Assembly: GCA_024691325.1 (NCBI GenBank)
Contig: JAILNR010000044.1
Span: forward strand, 1 to 42,614
Direction of reading: 5' to 3'
From: Saccharofermentans sp.
Lineage (GTDB): Bacteria; Bacillota; Clostridia; Saccharofermentanales; Saccharofermentanaceae
DNA length: 42,614 bases
Every line of letters starts with the position of its first letter. The stretch's first letter is position 1. The notes under the pieces are model-generated. The model was not told the DNA's origin. It saw only the letters and a list, made by a program, of their open reading frames with translations, and searched no databases. Position numbers and translations under genes: made by a program. Shown piece by piece: positions 8,684 to 17,513 of the stretch.

Positions 8684-9517
8684 ATGATGGATAAAGAGTC
8701 TGAGAAAGGCTCCTCGGTCTCGATACCGGGAGTGCTTATAAAAAACCGTAAACTAATCTGGTCCTTAGGCCTTAATGATTTCAGGAACCGTTTTGCAGGT
8801 TCTGTTTTGGGAATCATATGGGCTTTTTTACAGCCGGTAGTTACGATACTTCTTTTCTGGTTTATATTCGAGTTCGCCATGGGTGCGGCATCACAGGGAG
8901 ACACACCGTTTGCTTTGTGGCTTACTGCAGGTCTTGTGCCGTGGTTCTTCTTCTCGGATGCTCTTACATCCGGAACGAACGTATTCTATGAGTACTCATA
9001 CCTTGTAAAGAAGGTTGTATTCCGTATCGAGATACTTCCGTTTATCAAGGTATTCTCCAATATCTTTGTTCACGTTGCATTTGTCTTATTTATGTTCCTT
9101 CTGTATGCGCTCATGGGAGTATTCCCGGGAATCGCTGCAGTTCAGGTCATCTACTATTCATTCGCCATGATCTGCTTCGTGACTTCACTTGTTTACTTCA
9201 CAAGTTCCGTCTGCGTATTCTTCAGGGATATATCGCAGATGATCAATATCTTCATGCAGGTGTTCATGTGGATGACACCTATCATGTGGAATATCGATGC
9301 CTTGTCTGACAGGATTCCCTCGTGGATAGTCTTCATCCTTAAGCTCAACCCCATGTTCTACATCGTTCAGGGGTACCGCGACGCCATGATCTCCGGTGTC
9401 TGGTTCACACAAAGATGGATGATAACGCTCTACTTCTGGGGAATCACTTTGATCATGTATTTCATCGGAACAGGCATATTTAAGAAGCTTAAAGGTCAGT
9501 TCGCTGATGTTCTGTAA
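8684..9517 (+). CDS. wzm: ABC-2 polysaccharide exporter permease (Wzm/TagG type)
   Basis: The 277-residue integral membrane protein has six hydrophobic segments and belongs to the ABC-2 permease family that exports lipid-linked polysaccharides (Wzm for O antigen, TagG for teichoic acid, RgpC for rhamnan). Family hallmarks are NRFAGSVLGIIWAFLQPV near the N-terminus, TAGLVPWFFFSDAL before the second membrane segment, a cytoplasmic amphipathic stretch, and LNPMFYIVQGYRDAMI before the last segments. The usual family length is 255-280. Two ATG codons lie at 8684 and 8687. Its partner ATPase starts 9 bases after its stop. It should form a homodimeric channel that flips undecaprenyl-linked glycan across the membrane. 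Confidence 0.92.
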   Translation: MMDKESEKGSSVSIPGVLIKNRKLIWSLGLNDFRNRFAGSVLGIIWAFLQPVVTILLFWFIFEFAMGAASQGDTPFALWLTAGLVPWFFFSDALTSGTNVFYEYSYLVKKVVFRIEILPFIKVFSNIFVHVAFVLFMFLLYALMGVFPGIAAVQVIYYSFAMICFVTSLVYFTSSVCVFFRDISQMINIFMQVFMWMTPIMWNIDALSDRIPSWIVFILKLNPMFYIVQGYRDAMISGVWFTQRWMITLYFWGITLIMYFIGTGIFKKLKGQFADVL

Positions 9518-9526
9518 GGTGTGAAT

Positions 9527-10783
9527 ATGGCAGAAGAGTACGCAATACAAGTTAATGATGTAAGCAAGGTATATAAGCTTTTCGCAAGTAATGTTGACCG
9601 CGTGCGTGATGCACTCTCGCTTACCCGCAAGAAGCTTTACAAGGAGCACTACGCTCTTAAGAATCTGTCGTTCAACGTGAAGAAGGGCGAGGCTGTCGGC
9701 ATCATCGGTGTTAACGGTGCGGGCAAGTCCACGATCCTCAAGATCATAACAGGTGTCCTGCAGCCGACGTCGGGCGAGGTTGTTATTGACGGAAGGATCT
9801 CCGCGCTTCTCGAGCTTGGTGCCGGTTTTAATCCCGAGTACACAGGTCTTCGTAATGTCTATCTTAACGGCATGATGATAGGCTTTACCAAAGAGGAGAT
9901 CGATGCGAAGCTTGACGATATCTTAAAGTTCGCGGACATTGGCGATTTTATCAATCAGCCTGTTAAGAGCTACTCTTCAGGTATGTTCGTGCGTCTGGCG
10001 TTCGCTGTCGCGATCAATATCGATCCCGAGATCCTGATCGTCGATGAGGCGCTGTCCGTAGGTGACGTGTTCTTCCAGAACAAGTGCTTTCATAAGTTCG
10101 AGGAGTTCCGCAAGAAGGGCAAGACGATTATCTTCGTAAGCCATGACCTGGGAAGCATCCGTAAGTACTGCGACAGAGCGATCCTTCTTAATCACGGCGA
10201 GAAGTCGGGCGAGGGAAGTCCTGCCGAGGTGATTGACCTTTACAAGAAGATCCTCGTTAAGCAGTCTGAGAAGAAGGGCAATACCATAAGCACCAAGACT
10301 CCCGATAAGGATTCCTGGATGAGTCACTATGCCATCAATCCCGAGTGCGACGAGTACGGCGATAAGAAGGCCGAGATCGTCGACTTCGCGATAATAGATA
10401 AGAACGGTAAGTTCACGAACGTGCTGACCAAGGGTGATGAGTTCAAGATCCGCGTGAAGATACGCGCGAACGAGGCTGTTCATGAGCCGATATCGACATT
10501 CACGATCAAGACCTTGAAGGGCACGGATGTCACCGGAACCAACACGATGTTCGAGGATGTGTTCTTAGGTGATCTTAAGGCCGGCGAAGAGAGAGTCGTA
10601 ACCTTTACGCAGACCATGAATGTACAGGGCGGCGAGTACCTTCTGTCTATGAGCTGCACTCATTACGAAGAAGATGAGCTGCGTGCTTTCCACAGGCTCT
10701 ATGACGTTATCAGTCTGACTGTTATCTCCGAGAAGGATACGGTCGGCTTCTATGATATGAATTCAAAGGTGGAGGTGGAGTGA
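9527..10783 (+). CDS. wzt: ABC exporter ATPase with C-terminal glycan-binding-type domain (Wzt)
   Basis: The protein has 418 residues from ATG 9527, chosen over GTG 9521 because AAGGTG at 9516-9521 is a well-spaced ribosome site for the ATG. The ATPase domain (about 1-245) has Walker A GVNGAGKST, signature YSSGMFVRLAFAVA and Walker B ILIVDEALSVGD, in the form typical of polysaccharide exporters. The extension (about 270-418) has alternating beta pattern (IVDFAIIDKNG, GDEFKIRVKI, GEYLLSMSC) matching the Wzt_C domain. In E. coli O8/O9a that domain binds the modified non-reducing end of the glycan. TagH- and RgpD-type ATPases of Gram-positives often lack this particular fold. It overlaps the WbdD-like gene region closely, which fits recognition of a capped chain. 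Confidence 0.92.
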   Translation: MAEEYAIQVNDVSKVYKLFASNVDRVRDALSLTRKKLYKEHYALKNLSFNVKKGEAVGIIGVNGAGKSTILKIITGVLQPTSGEVVIDGRISALLELGAGFNPEYTGLRNVYLNGMMIGFTKEEIDAKLDDILKFADIGDFINQPVKSYSSGMFVRLAFAVAINIDPEILIVDEALSVGDVFFQNKCFHKFEEFRKKGKTIIFVSHDLGSIRKYCDRAILLNHGEKSGEGSPAEVIDLYKKILVKQSEKKGNTISTKTPDKDSWMSHYAINPECDEYGDKKAEIVDFAIIDKNGKFTNVLTKGDEFKIRVKIRANEAVHEPISTFTIKTLKGTDVTGTNTMFEDVFLGDLKAGEERVVTFTQTMNVQGGEYLLSMSCTHYEEDELRAFHRLYDVISLTVISEKDTVGFYDMNSKVEVE

Positions 10784-10785
10784 TA

Positions 10786-13700
10786 ATGGCTGACGGCAGG
10801 AAGCTTCGTAAGCTCCTTAAGATATTCGAGACGGGAGCTGACACTGAGGAAGTCCTCTATAACGGCGAGGATCCGTTCCAGCTCTACCACCTGTCTTCGA
10901 TGAGGTCCAACATCCTCTCATGGTTCGATTTCAACCCTGAAGGCTCCGTGCTGGAGCTTGGTGCCGAGTGCGGTGCTATAACATCTTACCTTAGCACCAG
11001 GACCGCATCCGTTACGGCAGTCGAGAGTGACGCTGCTTTATGCAACATCCTTCGCGAGCGCTCGAAAAGCTTCAATAACGTTGAAGTAATAAACGGCAGC
11101 ATCGAAGATGTTCCTTCAGATAAGAAGTTTGACTATATAACGCTTATCGGTGTTGCTGTTGATGAGACTCTCCTTAACAAAGCAAAGAGTCTTCTTAAGG
11201 CAGGAGGCTCCATATTCATCGCAGTCGATAACAAGTACGGACTTGCAAGATGGTCGGATCCCTCTTCTTACACTGCAACGGGTAAGGAAATGTCCTTTGA
11301 AGGATTCAGGAAGCTTACAGACAGTGCGGGATTTGCATCATGCGATATCTTCTATCCTTATCCCGATTATGTGTTCCCGCTTCAGATATTTACGGATTCA
11401 CGTCTTCCCAAGGCCGACGAGCTTATGCCGTCGACACCGACATATGAGGGGGAGAAATTCTACTTTTTTGATGAGAACAAAGTTGCAGCCGATATGGTGC
11501 GTGAAGGCGTGTATCCTTCCTTTGCAAATTCATATCTTGCCGTGCTGTCTGATAGTGCAGACGCTGCATATCCTGTCTATGTGAAATACAACACCACAAG
11601 GCGCCCGGATCTTCGTATCGACACGGCACTTTATGCTGAAGACGGCAAGCTGATTAAGGCTGTGAAGTCCGCTTCTGAGCCGTCCGCAGTTCCAATGATC
11701 GGAACGATCGAGAGCAATTACACCAGACTTAAGTCAGAATACAGAAGCATAAAACCCGTCGAGTGTAAGAATATCGGAGGAAAGCTCGAGTTCCCTTATA
11801 TCAAGGGCACGACGCTGCTGTCTGACCTTGATCTTAAGGCGGTCACAAAGGAAGACATAATCGCGGCTATCGGAGGCGCTTTTGATAAGATCTTCGACTA
11901 CGCGGATGAGGCGAAGGATTTTGCTATTACACCTGAGTTTGCGAAGATGTTCCCCGGCTGCTGCCCGGGACCCGAGGAGAAGGCCTTTCGCGCAGTCAAC
12001 ATAGACTCGAATTTTGATAATTTCATCGTGACAGACGACGGCATCGTGTGCATAGATTACGAGTGGGTCGCAGACTTCCCGATACCTGTTAATTATGTGA
12101 AGTACAGGACAATTCTTTACTACTACACGAAGAATCAGGCGTACCTTAGAGATAAGATCGAGATTCGTGAGTTGTACGAACTGTTTGGGGTTCTTGACCG
12201 CATTGATCTGTATGCGTGCATGGAGGACTGCTTCCAGCAGTATGTTCACGGAGAATATAGAAGATATATATATTTTGATAGATATAGTGTTGTCCCGGAA
12301 AGCCTTGAAGATAAGGAAAAGAGAGAGGCTTTATTAAGGGATCGCATTGCCGCCGGCAAGGATGTTCAGATTGATTATTTTAAGAAGCAGATTGAAGTAA
12401 GAGATGAACTTCTACAGGATATATCGAGAGTCGTAAGAGACCCTAAGTTTGCAATGCACAAGATTCGTATCAGACGCGAACGAAGAAAGAGATATAAGGC
12501 TGTTTATGAACTCAATAAGGGGCTTCTTGATTTCTATAAGTCCAGACACGGTGAGTACAATACCTGTATCGGCAACCACCAGGTGCCGTATGAGGACTGG
12601 ATCGAGTATGTCGAGTCACTCGATAAGCACGGCGAGACCTTCGAATACAATCCGAAGATATCGGTCATCGTGCCGGTCTATAACTGCCCGGACAAGTTCC
12701 TTGTGCCTTGTATCGAGTCGGTTCTTAACCAGACCTACAAGAACTTCGAGCTTTGCATGTCTGATGATAATTCACCTGATGAGCATGTCCGCGAGACTAT
12801 GCGTAAGTATGAGGAAGACCCGAGAGTCAAGTGCGTTTACCGTACCGAGAACGGACACATTTCCTTGAATTCCAATTCTGCTATCGAAGTTGCTGACGGT
12901 GAGTTTGTCGCTTTCCTCGACTGCGATGATGCACTTAAGCCTAATGCTCTTTATGAGGTCGTTAAGGCTCTTAATGAAGCCCGTAAGAAGGGTATAGACC
13001 TCGACTTCATCTATTCCGATGAGGACAAGATCGACGACGAGAGTAAGAACAGGCACCAGCCTCACTTCAAGCCTGACTGGTCGCCCGATACCATGATGTC
13101 TATCATGTACACTTGCCACCTCGGCGTTTACCGCAAGACTTTGGGTGATGAGGTCGGCTGGCTTCGCGAAGGATACGAGGGTTCGCAGGACTACGACTTC
13201 GTTTTAAGGCTCGTCGAGAAGACGACACCGCAGAAGATCTGTCACATTCCCAAGATCCTCTATCACTGGAGAGAGCATGCAGGCTCCACATCTCTTAACA
13301 TCGGTTCGAAGCCCTACTTCCTCGAGGCGTCACGCAAGGCGAAGGTCGATGCTCTTGCACGCCGCGGATACTCCGGTCATGTTGAGCTCGTACCGAACAC
13401 ATTCCAGTGGCGTGTAGTCTACGACAGCATCAAGAACCCTCTGGTGTCCATCATCATCCCGTCGAAAGATAACTTTGTCTGTCTCGAGCGCTGCATCCGT
13501 TCCCTGGACAAGCTTACGACATACCGTAATTACGAGATCATCGTTGTCGATAACGGAAGCCTGGATGAGAATAAGAACAAGTATGGTGAGCTTATTGAGA
13601 GTGTGGGTGGCAAGTACATCTACGAGCCGTCGGAATTTAACTTCTCGAAGATGTGCAACAGAGGTGCCAAAGAAGCTCAGGGCGAGTATCTTCTTTTCCT

Positions 13701-14289
13701 TAATGATGATACCGAGGTTAAAAATCCCATATGGCTTCAGAGGATGGTAGGTCATGCCGAGCTTCCTTATATAGGTGCTGTTGGTGCGAAGCTTATGTAT
13801 CCCGAGAATAACCTTATCCAGCATTGCGGTGTCACGAACTTAAGTAAGGCGGGACCCGTGCATTCATTTATCGGTAAGACCGATGAAGAGCTTTGGTACT
13901 TTATCAGAAACAGGATCGAGTACGACTGGCTTGCAGTTACGGCTGCATGTCTGCTTGTAAACCGTGAAAAGTTCGATCAGGTCGGCGGTTTTAACGAGGA
14001 ACTGGCTGTTGCTTTCAATGATGTTGATTTTTGCTTCAAGCTCTATGAGGCAGGCTACTATAATGTTGTCCGCACGGATGCGGATCTGATTCACTATGAG
14101 TCTGTAAGCCGCGGACACGACGGCCTTGATGAGAAGAAACTTCAGCGCCTGAATAAAGAGAAGGAGAAGCTTTATTCGATGCATCCGGATCTTCGTGGTA
14201 AAGATCCTTTCTATAATCCGAATCTTACTGGAGTGCTTGCAGATTTTACCTGTGACAATATGTTGATTGAACCTGAAGAAAACGAATAA
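10786..14289 (+). CDS. Methyltransferase-kinase-helix-GT2-GT2 fusion (WbdD-like half plus polymerase half)
   Basis: The protein has 1167 residues from ATG 10786 (GGAG at 10777; a GTG at 10780 is the alternative). Domains in order: (a) SAM-dependent methyltransferase, about 40-205, with VLELGAECG, the acidic VTAVESDA strand and FDYITLIGV. (b) Kinase-like domain, about 225-460, with hinge-like EFPYIKGTT, catalytic-loop-like DSNFDN (Asp and Asn five apart) and CIDYEW in the metal-binding position. (c) Charged helical stretch, about 505-585. (d) GT2, about 623-860, with PKISVIVPVYN and FLDCDDA. (e) GT2, about 887-1110, with PLVSIIIPSKDN and LFLNDDTEV. Domains a-c repeat the order of WbdD, the O8/O9a chain terminator that methylates and phosphorylates the glycan end; d-e resemble two-domain polymerases. 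I infer synthesis and capping in one polypeptide. The neighbouring exporter supports this. Confidence 0.8.
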   Translation: MADGRKLRKLLKIFETGADTEEVLYNGEDPFQLYHLSSMRSNILSWFDFNPEGSVLELGAECGAITSYLSTRTASVTAVESDAALCNILRERSKSFNNVEVINGSIEDVPSDKKFDYITLIGVAVDETLLNKAKSLLKAGGSIFIAVDNKYGLARWSDPSSYTATGKEMSFEGFRKLTDSAGFASCDIFYPYPDYVFPLQIFTDSRLPKADELMPSTPTYEGEKFYFFDENKVAADMVREGVYPSFANSYLAVLSDSADAAYPVYVKYNTTRRPDLRIDTALYAEDGKLIKAVKSASEPSAVPMIGTIESNYTRLKSEYRSIKPVECKNIGGKLEFPYIKGTTLLSDLDLKAVTKEDIIAAIGGAFDKIFDYADEAKDFAITPEFAKMFPGCCPGPEEKAFRAVNIDSNFDNFIVTDDGIVCIDYEWVADFPIPVNYVKYRTILYYYTKNQAYLRDKIEIRELYELFGVLDRIDLYACMEDCFQQYVHGEYRRYIYFDRYSVVPESLEDKEKREALLRDRIAAGKDVQIDYFKKQIEVRDELLQDISRVVRDPKFAMHKIRIRRERRKRYKAVYELNKGLLDFYKSRHGEYNTCIGNHQVPYEDWIEYVESLDKHGETFEYNPKISVIVPVYNCPDKFLVPCIESVLNQTYKNFELCMSDDNSPDEHVRETMRKYEEDPRVKCVYRTENGHISLNSNSAIEVADGEFVAFLDCDDALKPNALYEVVKALNEARKKGIDLDFIYSDEDKIDDESKNRHQPHFKPDWSPDTMMSIMYTCHLGVYRKTLGDEVGWLREGYEGSQDYDFVLRLVEKTTPQKICHIPKILYHWREHAGSTSLNIGSKPYFLEASRKAKVDALARRGYSGHVELVPNTFQWRVVYDSIKNPLVSIIIPSKDNFVCLERCIRSLDKLTTYRNYEIIVVDNGSLDENKNKYGELIESVGGKYIYEPSEFNFSKMCNRGAKEAQGEYLLFLNDDTEVKNPIWLQRMVGHAELPYIGAVGAKLMYPENNLIQHCGVTNLSKAGPVHSFIGKTDEELWYFIRNRIEYDWLAVTAACLLVNREKFDQVGGFNEELAVAFNDVDFCFKLYEAGYYNVVRTDADLIHYESVSRGHDGLDEKKLQRLNKEKEKLYSMHPDLRGKDPFYNPNLTGVLADFTCDNMLIEPEENE

Positions 14290-14307
14290 TTAACAGGAGG
14301 GGGTTGT

Positions 14308-15690
14308 ATGTTAGGGAGACGTTTTTCTTGTGTGCTTGGCGGGTTGTTAGCCGGAGTGATTACTGTTTTTTCAGTATTGCCTTTTATAGGACAGACCAGG
14401 GTGTATGCGGACGGAAATTATCACGCCTTCAACACCGCTGCTCCTATGGACGGATGTATTATGACTGTAGTTGAGGGTACATTCGATCCTGTTTCAGTAG
14501 ATGAGATACTGAACCTTATTAACAGTTACAGATATGAAGCGTGCGCGGAAGGGGTGATGGATCCGAGAGATCCGTCAAGGAATCTTACGCTCGATGATTA
14601 TGTTCCGATAAGGTGGTCTTATGAACTTGAGCAGATGGCTATGCTGCGTGCTGCTGAAGGTTATATCTACAGAGACCATACGCGTCCGAACGGTACGCGC
14701 TGCTTTACAGCTCATTATGGCGTAAACAGTTATAACGAAGTTCTTGCATGGTATGGCGGCCTGATAAGTGGAATAGGAGGCTGGTACAGTGAGAAAGCTG
14801 ATTATGTAAATCAGACAGGAGCTGTCACCGGTCACTATACAGCGATGATAGATCCTGATAACACCTATTGCGGTATATCGTGTTTTAACGGAAGTGCCGC
14901 CGGTGAATTTACCAAATCCGCTTACGGGTTTACTAACTTGGATGAGACCAAGATAGATGTATCACAGTACTCAGGCCAATACTTGGATGTTAATACCAAT
15001 CTGATCACATCGATCAATATGACAGGTGATGATTTCTGCCGTTATAACGGTGGAACGGCGAGGTGCAGCATAACTTTTGACTTCGCTTATTCAGACTATT
15101 GGGGAAGATCATGTGAGGTAACAGGTCTTAGGTATATAGCAGGAGGCAACTGGTCTTCTTCCGATCCGTCGGTTGCATCAGTATCTGCTGACGGAACCAT
15201 TACAGGAGCTAATGCAGGAACAGCAACGATTACATTTAACTGTGGCGTTATCAATCTTACGAAGTCTATATCCGTTGTTAACGGTCAGCCGATGTTCCGT
15301 GTGTATAACCCGAACAGCGGCGAACACTTCTATACTTCAAATGAATACGAGCGTAATAATCTCATATCACTGGGATGGCATGACGAAGGAATCGGATGGG
15401 TTGCACCGTTCTCTTCTAACACTCCGGTTTACAGACTCTATAACGAGAATGGCGGAGAACATCACTATACTACGAGTCTTGCTGAGAGAAACAATCTGAT
15501 CTCTCTTGGTTGGAACGATGAAGGAATCGGATGGTATTCTGATGACTCTCAAACCGTTCCCTTGTACAGACAATATAATCCCAATGCGTTTGCCAACAAT
15601 CATAACTACACGACTTCTCTTGGCGAGAATGACTGGCTTGTATCGCTCGGCTGGCGTGCTGAAGGAATAGGATGGTACGGTGTAGGCTGA
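14308..15690 (+). CDS. Secreted CAP/SCP-domain protein with Big2 and DUF5648 units
   Basis: The 460-residue protein has a strong ribosome site (GGAGGGGG from 14297) before ATG 14308. Signal peptide: about 1-35 (MLGRRF, hydrophobic core, VYADG). A CAP/SCP-like domain covers about 50-205: LNLINSYRYEAC, RWSYELEQMAMLRAAE, RDHTRPNG and NEVLAWY. CAP proteins bind lipids or wall components; some bacterial members act at the septum or in wall turnover. A Big2 immunoglobulin-like domain follows (about 250-328: WSSSDPSVASVSADGTITG). Three DUF5648 units (about 330-460) end in WYGVG. It sits 18 bases after the fusion gene and 3 bases before the next membrane protein with no terminator, so it seems to belong to the polysaccharide operon. 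The substrate is unknown. Confidence 0.85.
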   Translation: MLGRRFSCVLGGLLAGVITVFSVLPFIGQTRVYADGNYHAFNTAAPMDGCIMTVVEGTFDPVSVDEILNLINSYRYEACAEGVMDPRDPSRNLTLDDYVPIRWSYELEQMAMLRAAEGYIYRDHTRPNGTRCFTAHYGVNSYNEVLAWYGGLISGIGGWYSEKADYVNQTGAVTGHYTAMIDPDNTYCGISCFNGSAAGEFTKSAYGFTNLDETKIDVSQYSGQYLDVNTNLITSINMTGDDFCRYNGGTARCSITFDFAYSDYWGRSCEVTGLRYIAGGNWSSSDPSVASVSADGTITGANAGTATITFNCGVINLTKSISVVNGQPMFRVYNPNSGEHFYTSNEYERNNLISLGWHDEGIGWVAPFSSNTPVYRLYNENGGEHHYTTSLAERNNLISLGWNDEGIGWYSDDSQTVPLYRQYNPNAFANNHNYTTSLGENDWLVSLGWRAEGIGWYGVG

Positions 15691-15693
15691 TAC

Positions 15694-17475
15694 ATGGATA
15701 AGAAGATCAAATACGGGCTGTCATTTCTTGTTGCAGTTTTTTTGATTCTCTATATATGGGATTTCCTCAATTTATTCACTCTGAGGCCCATACATATTGT
15801 TTTTTGGATTTTTCTTGCTGCTTCAGTCGGATTTATTCTTGCGGGGAAAAATCTTTCCGGACACAGAAAACTTTACACGGCAGCGTGTTTTGTTGCACTT
15901 CTTTGTATTTATTCTTTTCGAGTGTTGCCGGACTTGTACACACCTTATTTGTGGTGCGAAGACGGATTGCATCTTATCCAGCGCTCGATACTCGGAGGAC
16001 CGGCATCTTTATTTGAGCACAGCGCGGGCTACTGCTGGCTGTTGCCGAAGCTCATCTCACTTTTGTGTTACTGGTTCTGTCTTCTGTTTAATAACATAAC
16101 GCTCCTGCCTCAGCTGCAGGGTGCGGTGGCAAAGATAATCGCCGTGGCAAGTATTATGTACTTCATGTCCGACCGCTTCGAATGGCTGGTAAAGAGCCGT
16201 GTCTGGCGGTTCGCCATATGTGTGCTGGTCGTTCTCTTTATACCTCAGAGTGCTTACGATACAGTTCCGGTTGATACATCCCTGCCGTTTGTTATGAATT
16301 TTACGGTCTTTATTATCGGACTCGATTGTTTGTTAGGTCCCAAGGCGAGACCTGTTACTGTCTTCGAGACCGTATTCCTGTCGGTCCTTTCCTTATCAAC
16401 AGCGTCCGCACCTTTCTGTGCGGCAGTAGCTGTATTCGCGCTGGGAAGATGGTTTTGGGATAAAGGGGAGAAGAAGGAACATGTTCCCGCAGCTGTTATA
16501 TGTACTGCAATCGTGTCGGCATGTGCTCTGTTTCAGACAGTCACCACGGTTTTAAGTCCGAGGGAAGTATCGGATCTTAGTATCGTTCAAAGGCTCATCA
16601 TCTGCGCACATGATTTTATATTCTTCCCGTATTTTGAAAGCTACGGTTCCGCCTTGATGTGGATCGCTGCATTTGCCGGATGGATTGCAATCGCCTGTCT
16701 TGCAAAGACTTCATGGAAGATAGTTCTGTATAGCGGCATTTACTCATACGGATTTCTGTTCTACTGCTCAATGGTAGGCAATCCGGGTGTTATCACAGAG
16801 GTTATCTCGAGCGGAATCGGCGCGCGTTATTACCTGATGAACTATATGATCGCTTTCTTCCTTCTCGGTGTTCACATCTTCAGGCTGATGCAATCTGATA
16901 AAGTCGGAAAGTCAATGGGTGCTGCCATTTGTCTCGCAGTGTTCTTTATGGCAGGACCTACTTATTTCATAAGCATTCCCACTCCCGATCTTGCTTTCCC
17001 GTATGCCTACGGTTCGGGACTGTTTGACCGCGTCGGCACCAATATGCTTGTTATCCCTATAGCTCCGACCACTTACTACAAGATGGTAATTCCTTTTGAG
17101 ATCTCTGATTTCACACCTGCAAGCGGGGATGCGTTCTTTGAAGTTGATGATATCAGTGAACAGGATCCTGCATCTATGTTTGATCCGGCATCCGGAGTTT
17201 CAGGGTACAAAGTTTCAGGTTGGGCTGCTGACCCTGACGGTAATCCGTTTGAATATGTATTATTAGTCTGGCTGGGCAATCAATATGAGGCTCCTACCGC
17301 GGTCATATCAAGGCAGGATGTAAGTGAACGGTTTAATAATGACAGGTCAGATTATGGCTTTACATTTGATGTTGATACAGATGTTTTAAGTACCGGAGAT
17401 GTTTCCCTGGTCGGTATTACATCGGACGGACAGATATATAATTGGAGCACCGGTGCCGATATCGCGGCCCAATAG
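15694..17475 (+). CDS. Polytopic membrane protein with C-terminal extracellular beta-rich domain, GT-C-like
   Basis: The 593 residues hold about 11 hydrophobic segments (residues 8-25 to about 430) and a soluble tail (about 465-593). A first outside loop carries LWCEDGLHLIQRSI. An acidic residue in the first loop is the catalytic position of GT-C glycosyltransferases, so this may be a GT-C enzyme; the family was not identified. The tail contains GWAADPDGNPFEYVLLVWLG and DVSERFNNDRSDYGF, a beta-strand pattern of a kind seen at the ends of some wall-glycan enzymes. It starts 3 bases after the CAP gene with no good ribosome site, so translation is probably coupled. The DPM-like GT2 that follows could supply a polyprenyl-phosphate sugar donor. 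Confidence 0.6.
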   Translation: MDKKIKYGLSFLVAVFLILYIWDFLNLFTLRPIHIVFWIFLAASVGFILAGKNLSGHRKLYTAACFVALLCIYSFRVLPDLYTPYLWCEDGLHLIQRSILGGPASLFEHSAGYCWLLPKLISLLCYWFCLLFNNITLLPQLQGAVAKIIAVASIMYFMSDRFEWLVKSRVWRFAICVLVVLFIPQSAYDTVPVDTSLPFVMNFTVFIIGLDCLLGPKARPVTVFETVFLSVLSLSTASAPFCAAVAVFALGRWFWDKGEKKEHVPAAVICTAIVSACALFQTVTTVLSPREVSDLSIVQRLIICAHDFIFFPYFESYGSALMWIAAFAGWIAIACLAKTSWKIVLYSGIYSYGFLFYCSMVGNPGVITEVISSGIGARYYLMNYMIAFFLLGVHIFRLMQSDKVGKSMGAAICLAVFFMAGPTYFISIPTPDLAFPYAYGSGLFDRVGTNMLVIPIAPTTYYKMVIPFEISDFTPASGDAFFEVDDISEQDPASMFDPASGVSGYKVSGWAADPDGNPFEYVLLVWLGNQYEAPTAVISRQDVSERFNNDRSDYGFTFDVDTDVLSTGDVSLVGITSDGQIYNWSTGADIAAQ

Positions 17476-17513
17476 TGTAATATAGAGAGGCAGTAACTAG
17501 AGAGGTCATATAA

